NCBI GenBank assembly: GCA_903929355.1
Contig: CAIYUN010000018.1
Coordinates: 49,358 to 113,357, forward strand
DNA: 64,000 nucleotides
Direction: 5' to 3'
DNA from: an uncultured Opitutaceae bacterium
Lineage (GTDB): Bacteria; Verrucomicrobiota; Verrucomicrobiia; Opitutales; Opitutaceae
This document shows, in pieces, positions 45,663-52,811 of this stretch; position 1 is the stretch's first letter; every line of letters starts with the position of its first letter. Both the position numbers and the translations under genes were made by a program. Under the pieces are notes generated by a model. The model did not search any database. It was not told the origin of the DNA and saw nothing but the letters and a program-made list of their open reading frames with translations.

Positions 45663-46970
45663 TCAGGGATCGTTGGCGTCTTTGGCGGGCGCCGCGTCCT
45701 TGGCGATCGGGTAGCCCTGCCACAGCCACTCCAGGGCCTCGGGGAGGGTCTGGGCCTTGGTGGGGCCGTCCACATGGCCCGCATTGAGGGCGAAGACAAA
45801 CTGGTAATGGTAGCCTTTCTTCTTCAGCTCTATCGCCATGTGCCGGTTGGCCACGACCCAGTCGTGCATGTTGTCCTTCATGATGTTCGGGTTCAACAGA
45901 TCCTTGTCGCCGACCTCCATCCAGATGCGGAGGGGTTTGGGGTCGCTATTAGGGATCAACGTTTCGTGGAAACCCCACGCGCCGTGGGGGGTATCGGGGT
46001 TGAACGGCCACTGTTGGTTCACGTAGGTGCCCGAGTAGGTGAGGACGCGGTGATAGAGGTCGGGGTGATACCACGCCATCTCCAGCGCCGCCGAGCCGCC
46101 GGAACTACCGCCCTCGCTCGCGCGGCCCTCCGGGTTTTTGGTGATCTTCACGTTGTAATTCTTTTCCACGAGCGGCAGCACTTCGGTTTCGATGAACTCG
46201 GCGTACTTGCCCGACATGGTGTCGTATTCCAAGCCACGCTCGCTGCCTTGCGCGTCGCTGCCGTCGGTGCTGACGCCCACGGCGATCATCACCGGCAGCC
46301 GGTGGGCGGCGATCATGTTGTCCAGCACGGTCGGCAGGCTGCGCTCCATCCCGTCGGTGGTAACGATCAGGGCGGCCTCCGTCCCGGGCACATATTGCTG
46401 GGGCACATAGACCGTGATCGTGCGCTGGTAGGGCTGCGGATACGAGTTCACGGTCATCGAATAAATGTTGTTTGGATCAAACGTGCCGTTGGCCGCCTTG
46501 TGGATGCCAGGGTAGATTTTGCTCTCCGTTGAGCTCATGCGAAAAGTGGACACAGTCCCCTTGGGCACGTTCGGATTGGCGGTTCCTTCCGGAGCCCGTA
46601 CATAAGTTGGACCCACCAGGAAATCGCCGTCCACCATGGGGGGATTGGCTCCCGGCGCGCCTTGCGCCTTGGTGTCGGATGTGTCGTCGGCCAACACCGG
46701 GGTTTTGTTCGGCAACCGCGCGCGGGCGGCGGCCTCGGCACCGGGGCCGGCCGGGATAAGCAGGGGGCTGCCCGGGACGTTGGGCAGCCGGGCCGCGGGA
46801 CCGCCACCACCGCCGCGACGGCCGCCACGTTGGCCCGCGCCCGCCGGCGCCGCTCCGGGCTGGGCTGCGCCGGGGGCCGCGGGAGTGGCGGCAGGCGGGG
46901 TTGCGGCCGACTGTGCGAGGACAGCGGACACGGCCACGACAAACAGCAGGGAAACCAGGGGCGTTTTCAT
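45663..46970 (-). CDS. Secreted esterase of the CE1/Fes type, copy B
   Basis: 435 residues. Signal peptide (1-19, ending VLAQ), a long Pro/Ala/Gly-rich linker (20-90, including GGRRGGGGG), then an alpha/beta-hydrolase domain with the nucleophile in ASEGGSSGGSAALEMAW and an AGHVDG-type histidine. Parallel to copy A (43900) in fold and neighbours, with a different linker. Such proteins act on ester-linked glycans outside the cell. Neither copy has a carbohydrate-binding domain. Confidence 0.78.
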   Translation of the reverse strand: MKTPLVSLLFVVAVSAVLAQSAATPPAATPAAPGAAQPGAAPAGAGQRGGRRGGGGGPAARLPNVPGSPLLIPAGPGAEAAARARLPNKTPVLADDTSDTKAQGAPGANPPMVDGDFLVGPTYVRAPEGTANPNVPKGTVSTFRMSSTESKIYPGIHKAANGTFDPNNIYSMTVNSYPQPYQRTITVYVPQQYVPGTEAALIVTTDGMERSLPTVLDNMIAAHRLPVMIAVGVSTDGSDAQGSERGLEYDTMSGKYAEFIETEVLPLVEKNYNVKITKNPEGRASEGGSSGGSAALEMAWYHPDLYHRVLTYSGTYVNQQWPFNPDTPHGAWGFHETLIPNSDPKPLRIWMEVGDKDLLNPNIMKDNMHDWVVANRHMAIELKKKGYHYQFVFALNAGHVDGPTKAQTLPEALEWLWQGYPIAKDAAPAKDANDP

Positions 46971-47112
46971 AAGACAGGAGGGGTTGAGGGTGCAGGGGAG
47001 AAAAACCCAATGCCCTTCCATCACAAGCAAATTGTGGACGGCGGGGGGGCGTTCAAATTTTTCCCCACCGAAAATCTTCGTCAAACTCCCCGGGGCCGCT
47101 TGGCTTGGTCCC

Positions 47113-47550
47113 ATGCCACACGTTGAAGGACTGCGCTCACCCACCGATCGGACCGCCGGCGGCCTGCACCACCTCGGGCGGATGCTCGACAAAATCCGCC
47201 TGATGGCGGCCGGCCGCCTGCCCGAGGACTACCACCGCAACTACGGACTGTCGGTTGGGCTCGACGGCCAGCTCTGCGGCTTCCTCAACGTGGAATTTGC
47301 CGACGTCGAGGCCCGCGTCAGGGCGGGCGGCACCGACGCGGAGCTGGTGGAGTGGATCTTCACGCGCGGCCTGCGGCCTAACCGCATGCAGGCGCTGGTA
47401 TGGAACGAGCACTCGCGCAAAATCGGCTGGAACGACCGCATCACCCCCTATCTGGAGGCCCAGAAAAAAGCCGCTGGCCTGGAAAACCACCCGGCCACCA
47501 CCACCTTCGCCCTTATCGACCTGAACGAAGACCGCCCGCCGGCCGCATAG
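47113..47550 (+). CDS. DUF5069 protein
   Basis: 145 residues. Conserved parts: GLRSPTDRTAGGLHHLGRMLDKIRL and TPYLEAQKKAA near the C-terminus. DUF5069 is frequent in Verrucomicrobiota and has no known function. The longer frame to the left runs into antisense of the esterase gene; the ATG at 47113 begins the domain. No signal peptide, so cytosolic. Confidence 0.75.
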   Translation: MPHVEGLRSPTDRTAGGLHHLGRMLDKIRLMAAGRLPEDYHRNYGLSVGLDGQLCGFLNVEFADVEARVRAGGTDAELVEWIFTRGLRPNRMQALVWNEHSRKIGWNDRITPYLEAQKKAAGLENHPATTTFALIDLNEDRPPAA

Positions 47551-47604
47551 GTGGAGCGCGTTGACCCCAACGCGCTTGATCCAGGCGGCCGCTGCGACCT
47601 GGAC

Positions 47605-47624
47605 CTGCGGCGACCTCGCCGCAG
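47605..47624. repeat. Perfect palindrome after the DUF5069 gene
   Basis: CTGCGGCGA-CC-TCGCCGCAG, a 9-base-pair hairpin, 55 bases after the DUF5069 stop. Same core as the hairpin at 6258-6283. Confidence 0.5.
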
Positions 47625-47710
47625 AGCATCCCGTGGAATAGTCCGGCCTCCCTTCCCGCCGTCAGTCCTCTTGTCGCGCCAAAGCAAAGCGACGGCGGAT
47701 CAGCCTTTCT

Positions 47711-49057
47711 TCACCGCCGCTTCTCCGTGAGCGGCAGCATCACCCCGCGGCGGAAGAGGGCGACCTGGCTGGTGCTGGACGACACCACGATGGAAATGCA
47801 TTTCGCCGCGACGCTGATCGCCGCCGCCGCGGCATGCCGGCTGCCCAGCCCGCTGGGCAGCGCGTGGCTGCTGTCGGTCGCCTGGATCAGGCTCCCGGCC
47901 GACTCCACCACGCCGTCGCCCCGGATGATGAACGCCCCGTCAATGGTCGAGAACTCCTTCACCGTCTCGTCCATGAACGGGCTGAGGATGTTCCGGTCCT
48001 CCTCCTTGTATCCGTAAAAAGGATTCAAAACCAGCGGCTTGGTCAGCTTCTCCACCCGCGCGGTGTCGCCGACGACGAACAGGCAGCCCACCGGCCGGCC
48101 CTCGCGCCCCTCGACCGCCAGCTCCGTCGCCACCGCGACCACCCGCTCCAGCACCTCCGGCTTCACGTCCTCCGGCAGCAGCTCCGCGTGCCCGGCGCGC
48201 AGCGCATGGAACTCGCGCTCCACATCCACCACCACGATGGTGTCGAACTGGTTGCTCCCGGTCATGCCGTCCACGCAGCACACGCGGTCGGTGAAGGCGA
48301 TGGTCCCGCGCGTGAGCGCGACCAGGATGGCGCTGCGCAACTGCGCCATGCGCTGGGTGGAGAACGACCGCACCTGGATCACCTCGGCGAAGCCCTTGGG
48401 GTCGTCGCCCGGCTCGACGAGGTTGCGCGTCACCAGGATCGTCTTGGAGTGGGGGAACCAGGCCCCCGGCTCGATTCCGCTGATGAACGTGTCGCCGAAA
48501 ATCATCACCGCCGCGCAGCCCGCGCCCCGCGCCACCCGGTCGGCCGCCCGCAGGATCAGCCGGTTCACCCGGTTCTGCTGCGCCTGCACCGGGCGCGCCA
48601 GCAGTCCGCCGAAGCCCGCCAGCAACCGCTCGTACAGGTCCGCCGGCGTGGGTGCGTCCACCAGGCTGCGCACCAGGTCGGGCTCCTTCACCAGCCGGGC
48701 GATGGAGGCCAGGAGTTGGAGGTAGTCGCGGGCCCGCTCGTCGGCCAGGAGCATGAGGATGAGGTGGATCTTGTCGTCCTCCTTGCCCCCGTCGTGACGG
48801 AGGCCCGCGCGGCTGCGGCCGATGGCGAGCATGTAGCGGCGGCCCATCTTCAGGCGGACATGGGGCAGCGCGACGCCCGCGCCCAGGTAGGTCGTCATCG
48901 TGTTCTCACGCGCGAGCAGGCCCTTGAGCAGCGGCTCGGCCTTCAGGTCGGGGAACTTGGCGGCGGAGACGGCGAGCAGCTCCTCCAGCGCGCCCTTCAT
49001 CGTGGTGCTGTGCAGCTCCACGATGCGGCCGCGGGCGATGATTTTGTCGAGGCGCAT
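47711..49057 (-). CDS. EIIA - pyruvate-kinase-C-like - diadenylate cyclase fusion
   Basis: 448 residues in three parts. Residues 1-150 are an EIIA type-2 domain with the phosphorylatable H66 in GVALPHVRLK. Residues about 155-285 resemble a pyruvate-kinase C-terminal alpha/beta domain (AAVMIFGDTFISGI, TILVTRN). Residues about 300-445 are a DAC domain with EGREGRPVGCLFVVGD, NPFYGYKEEDRNIL, the DGA motif at 373-375, and GLGSRHAAAAAIS, where RHR is R-H-A (407-409). DAC proteins make c-di-AMP from two ATP; the middle plus DAC order is like archaeal DacZ. The EIIA part could let PTS-type phosphorylation control c-di-AMP. Stop 34 bases after nuoA. Confidence 0.8.
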   Translation of the reverse strand: MRLDKIIARGRIVELHSTTMKGALEELLAVSAAKFPDLKAEPLLKGLLARENTMTTYLGAGVALPHVRLKMGRRYMLAIGRSRAGLRHDGGKEDDKIHLILMLLADERARDYLQLLASIARLVKEPDLVRSLVDAPTPADLYERLLAGFGGLLARPVQAQQNRVNRLILRAADRVARGAGCAAVMIFGDTFISGIEPGAWFPHSKTILVTRNLVEPGDDPKGFAEVIQVRSFSTQRMAQLRSAILVALTRGTIAFTDRVCCVDGMTGSNQFDTIVVVDVEREFHALRAGHAELLPEDVKPEVLERVVAVATELAVEGREGRPVGCLFVVGDTARVEKLTKPLVLNPFYGYKEEDRNILSPFMDETVKEFSTIDGAFIIRGDGVVESAGSLIQATDSSHALPSGLGSRHAAAAAISVAAKCISIVVSSSTSQVALFRRGVMLPLTEKRR

Positions 49058-49091
49058 GGGGCAGGGGCAGGGCGCCTTCCGCGCCGCGGTC

Positions 49092-49466
49092 TTATTTCTC
49101 CCACTCCAGCGCGCCTTTTCTCACCTCGTAAAACAGGCCGAGCACGAGGACGAGGAGGAAGAACATCACCGGGCCGAGGATGGAGATGTGGTTCGCTAGA
49201 AAGTCGCGGTAGATGAAGCACCAGGGGATGAGAAACACCACCTCGATGTCGAAGAGGATGAACAGCATCGCGGTGACGTAGAACTTCACCGAGAAGCGGG
49301 TGTGGATCACCCCGTCCGCCTTGACCCCGCACTCGTAGGCGGAGTCCTTGATCTGGTTCTTCCGTGCGCGTTGGCCGAGCAGGTGGCTCACGCCCACGAT
49401 CACCCCGGCGAGGCCGGCGGCGAGGATGGCCTGGATGAGAATGGGCAGATACGCGGCGGATTCCAT
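49092..49466 (-). CDS. nuoA: NADH-quinone oxidoreductase subunit A
   Basis: 124 residues with three transmembrane helices and the family pattern YECGV near residue 44, then FSVKFYVTAMLFILFDIEVVFL. It is one of the small membrane subunits of complex I. No other nuo gene is in the window, although nuoA normally starts a nuo operon; here the downstream gene on the same strand is the EIIA-DAC protein. It may be a relic or a separate copy. Confidence 0.93.
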   Translation of the reverse strand: MESAAYLPILIQAILAAGLAGVIVGVSHLLGQRARKNQIKDSAYECGVKADGVIHTRFSVKFYVTAMLFILFDIEVVFLIPWCFIYRDFLANHISILGPVMFFLLVLVLGLFYEVRKGALEWEK

Positions 49467-49582
49467 GTGCCCCTAGACATGGCCTCAGAGCCGCGCGGGC
49501 GGCAAGGGCAAAAAATCCGTTCCATCCGTCTGACCGCAAGAATCGGGTGGGCGGCCCCGGCGCTCTCTGGCATGCTGCGGCC

Positions 49583-50464
49583 ATGACCAAGCCCGCTCCT
49601 CCGCTCCTCCGCCTGCGGCGCCCGGCCGCCGACTACGCGCGCATCGCCCGTGCCATCGACTATATCCGGGCGCGGACGGACACACCGCCGGTCCTGGCGG
49701 AGGTGGCGGCGGCGGCGGGGCTGGACCGGTTTCATTTCCAGCGTCTGTTCACCCGCTGGGCGGGCCTCAGCCCGAAGCGTTATATGCAGGTGCTCGCCCA
49801 CGGCCGGGCCCGGGCCCGGCTGCGGGCCTCGGCGGATGTGCTCTCGGCCTCGCTCGACGCGGGGCTGTCCGGGCCGGGCCGCCTGCACGACCTGTTCGTC
49901 ACCCTGGAGGCCGTGACCCCGGGTGAGTTCAAACAGGGCGGCGCGGGCCTGCGCCTGGTCTGGGGATTTCACCCGACGCCGTTTGGCCAGGTCTTTGTCG
50001 CCACGACGGTGCGGGGCGTCTGCGCGCTGGAGTTCACGGCCGGGGTGGTGCGGGCCGATGTCCTGAGGGAATTCCGGGCGGCCTGGCCGCGCGCGGAGAT
50101 CACCGAATCCGCCGCTGCGACCGCCGGGGTGGTGCGGCGGATTTTCCGCACCCGCGACGCCCCCGGCGCGCCGCCGCGGGTGCTGGTGCGCGGCACCAAT
50201 TTTCAGGTGCAGGTGTGGCGGGCGCTGCTGCGGGTGCCCCCGGGTGGCGCGACCACCTATGCCGAGGTGGCGCGGTCGGTCGGCCGGCCGCGCGCGGTGC
50301 GGGCGGTCGGCACGGCGGTAGGCGCGAACCCGGTGGCTTTCCTCATTCCCTGCCATCGTGTGCTCCGGTCCGACGGCGCCCTCGGTGGCTACCGCTGGGG
50401 CGAAACCCGCAAGGCCGCCTGCCTCCTCTGGGAGGAGGCCCGGGCCGTCCCAGGTCGACCGTGA
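49583..50464 (+). CDS. AraC-MGMT DNA repair protein (Ada-like without N-domain)
   Basis: 293 residues. An AraC-type HTH region (about 25-105, AEVAAAAGLDRFHFQRLFTRWAGLSPKRYMQ) is followed by a methyltransferase domain with the acceptor cysteine C257 in FLIPCHRVLRSDGALGGYRWG. It repairs O6-methylguanine and may regulate alkylation genes. The N-terminal Ada zinc domain that repairs phosphotriesters (with Cys38) is missing, so it could not be switched in the usual way. Divergent from nuoA. Confidence 0.9.
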   Translation: MTKPAPPLLRLRRPAADYARIARAIDYIRARTDTPPVLAEVAAAAGLDRFHFQRLFTRWAGLSPKRYMQVLAHGRARARLRASADVLSASLDAGLSGPGRLHDLFVTLEAVTPGEFKQGGAGLRLVWGFHPTPFGQVFVATTVRGVCALEFTAGVVRADVLREFRAAWPRAEITESAAATAGVVRRIFRTRDAPGAPPRVLVRGTNFQVQVWRALLRVPPGGATTYAEVARSVGRPRAVRAVGTAVGANPVAFLIPCHRVLRSDGALGGYRWGETRKAACLLWEEARAVPGRP

Positions 50465-50469
50465 TCAAT

Positions 50470-50500
50470 CCAACTTGTAACGTAATACGTTACAAGTTGG
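50470..50500. promoter_or_regulatory. Perfect 31-base palindrome
   Basis: CCAACTTGTAACGTA, a central A, and TACGTTACAAGTTGG form a perfect palindrome, five bases after the MGMT stop. The core TGTAACGTA-TACGTTACA looks like an operator of a HigA/GraA-type antitoxin, but no toxin-antitoxin gene adjoins it. It could also act as a terminator for the repair gene. The remaining 180 bases to the next gene show nothing else. Confidence 0.5.
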
Positions 50501-50680
50501 CGTGAGGGCAAAAGGCGACGAGGGTTCAACCGGTGGGGTCGGCCACGGGGTGTGCCCGCGTGTCGCCCGGGTTTCAATCTAGGCTTGGAAACGCCCGCCA
50601 ACTGGTCACTTTCCCTTTCTGTTTGGCTGGTGTCAGGCGGTCTTCCCCTCCGCGATTAGTCCCACTTACCCTTCCTCCCC

Positions 50681-52027
50681 GTGAATTACCTCAAACCTCT
50701 GCTGGGCCTCGCCACGGCGGTCGGGCTGTTGCTCCAAGCCGCGTGCCTGCACCACCCTGCGGCGGCGGCAAAACCATTCGTCATCACTGATTATGGCGCG
50801 GTCGCCGACGGCACGACCCTGAACTCGGCGGCCATCCAGCGGGCGATCGACGCGGCCCATGCGGCGGGCGGCGGCACGGTGGTCGTCCCTGCCGGGACGT
50901 TTTTGAGCGGCTCGGTCTTCCTCCAACAAGGCGTCGCGCTTTATCTGGCCGACGGCGCAGTATTGCTTGGCTCCCCCCACATTGCCGACTACCCCAAGCG
51001 CCTGACGCGCATCGAGGGTCATTTTGAACCATGGCGCATGGCGCTGGTGAACGCCCAGGAGCTGGACCATGTGACCATCAGCGGCCCGGGCCGGCTGGAT
51101 GGCAACGGGGCCGGCTATTGGACCGCCTTCTGGACCGCCCGGGTCGCCAACCCCGCAGTCACGAATCTCGCCGTCGAGCGGCCGCGCCTCATGTTCATGG
51201 ACCGCTGCCAGCACGTCGCCATCGAGGGGATCACGCTGCAGAACTCCGGCTTCTGGAACCTCCACCTCTACCGCTGCGACGAAGTCCTCGTGTCCGGCGT
51301 CCGCATTTTCGCCCCGTCCAACCCGGCCCCGGCGCGCGGCGCGATGCCCGCCGGCCTTCGCGGGCCGAGCTCGGACGGCATCGACATCGACAGCTCGCGG
51401 AACGTCACCGTGCGCGGGTGCAACATCTCCTGCGCCGACGACGACATCGCGCTCAAGGGCAGCAAGGGCCCGCATGCCGATCAGGACAAGGACAGCCCGC
51501 CGGTGGAGAACATCCTGATCGAGGACTGCGTGATTGGCGACGGCAACGGCCTGCTCACCTGTGGCAGCGAGGCGACGCTCATCCGCCATGTGACCGTGCG
51601 GAACTGCACCCTCACCGGCGACGCGACCATGCTCACCCTCAAGCTCCGCCCCGACACCCCGCAGCATTACACGGACATCACCCTGGACGGCATCACCCTC
51701 ACCGGCGGCCGGGGCCGGCTCATCAACGTCGCCCCGTGGACCCAGTTCTTCGACCTCCAGGGCCAGCCGCCGCCCAGCCGCGCGGTGGACCACATCACCA
51801 TCCGCAACGTGAGCGGGAGCTACCGCACGTTCGGGGTCCTCCATGGCAACCCCGGCGACACCCTGCGCGACATCACGCTGGAGAACATCGCCGTCACCCT
51901 GGCCAACCCGGCGCTGGACCTGGGCGCCACGGAGAATCTGACCGTCAAAAACGTCGTCGTGAACGGGCAACCTTATGTCCCGCCGCCCCCGCGCGCGGCG
52001 GCGGCCCGGGGCGACAACGGCTTCTGA
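50681..52027 (+). CDS. GH28-family polygalacturonase-like protein
   Basis: 448 residues from a GTG at 50681. Signal peptide (about 1-30). Pectin-lyase-type beta helix with a GH28 order of motifs: SSDGIDIDSS (NTD-like), SCADDDIALKG (the DD pair) and LKLRPD (RIK-like). The GHG motif appears as GNG in GDGNGLLTCGSE, so the histidine expected next to the acids is missing. The enzyme would attack pectin or rhamnogalacturonan; activity is uncertain. A possible cysteine at 22 (QAAC) suggests a lipoprotein but the pattern is weak. Confidence 0.78.
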   Translation: MNYLKPLLGLATAVGLLLQAACLHHPAAAAKPFVITDYGAVADGTTLNSAAIQRAIDAAHAAGGGTVVVPAGTFLSGSVFLQQGVALYLADGAVLLGSPHIADYPKRLTRIEGHFEPWRMALVNAQELDHVTISGPGRLDGNGAGYWTAFWTARVANPAVTNLAVERPRLMFMDRCQHVAIEGITLQNSGFWNLHLYRCDEVLVSGVRIFAPSNPAPARGAMPAGLRGPSSDGIDIDSSRNVTVRGCNISCADDDIALKGSKGPHADQDKDSPPVENILIEDCVIGDGNGLLTCGSEATLIRHVTVRNCTLTGDATMLTLKLRPDTPQHYTDITLDGITLTGGRGRLINVAPWTQFFDLQGQPPPSRAVDHITIRNVSGSYRTFGVLHGNPGDTLRDITLENIAVTLANPALDLGATENLTVKNVVVNGQPYVPPPPRAAAARGDNGF

Positions 52028-52044
52028 GGGGGCGAGGGCGCGGC

Positions 52045-52749
52045 TCAGGGACCGCGACCCGGGGCTTTGGCCTCGTCGGGGCTGAACATCTGGATGGCGC
52101 GCAGGGGGATGTCCATGCCCTTGAAAGCCTCGCCGTTCAGGATGAAGATTTCCCGGCGCATGGCGGAGGTCAGCGGCCAGCTGTTGTTCCCCTGTCGGCT
52201 CCAACTGCCGTTGTCCAACTGGACGGACACCTCCAACGAAGCCTGGCCGTTGAGCGGATCAAAAACTTTGCTCTCCAGAGGTTGCAGAACCACTTTGCTG
52301 GCGAAATTGAGATTCGCCGTCACCGGAACGGAGCTGGCATTGTAAACCCTGGCCTTGCCGGGGGGCAGGGCTTTGCCGTCATCCGGCAGCACCCCCACCG
52401 AGTAGCCGGTGCCGGCGGAAACAAACACCAGCAGCACTCGGCTGACATTGGCGGGCAGGCTCGCCTTGGCGACCGGGGTGGGTTTGCCCCCGGCGACGGA
52501 CGCGGTGGCGACGAAAATCAGGTCGGCCGGCCCGGTGTATTTGTATTCAGCGGAGCGGGCAGCATTGACGAGTTTGACCGAAGCGTAGCCGCCGCCGTTC
52601 TGATAGCTGGCGGCGGGGCCGGGCGCGCCATAGGTGATGATGGTGAACGTCACCGAGACGGTGCGGGCGGGCGCGGATTGTGCCCGCAGGCCGGAAACAG
52701 GGGCCAGCAGCAGGGTGGCGGCGAGGGCAAGCAACGGGAGGGATTTCAT
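52045..52749 (-). CDS. Secreted protein next to the Verru_Chthon-like gene
   Basis: 234 residues. Signal peptide (about 1-23, ending GLRAQ), then a mainly beta soluble domain (TVSVTFTIITYGAPG, EYKYTGPADLIFVATASV, VVLQPLESKVFDPL). Ends with REIFILNGEAFKGMDIPL. It follows the large prepilin-like protein gene by 62 bases, so the two are probably one unit. I recognise no family. Convergent with GH28, 17 bases apart. Confidence 0.6.
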   Translation of the reverse strand: MKSLPLLALAATLLLAPVSGLRAQSAPARTVSVTFTIITYGAPGPAASYQNGGGYASVKLVNAARSAEYKYTGPADLIFVATASVAGGKPTPVAKASLPANVSRVLLVFVSAGTGYSVGVLPDDGKALPPGKARVYNASSVPVTANLNFASKVVLQPLESKVFDPLNGQASLEVSVQLDNGSWSRQGNNSWPLTSAMRREIFILNGEAFKGMDIPLRAIQMFSPDEAKAPGRGP

Positions 52750-52811
52750 GGCGAGGTGAAGACGGGGACAGGAGGACGGGAAACTAACGGGGAAATTTAC
52801 TGGTAGCAAAA

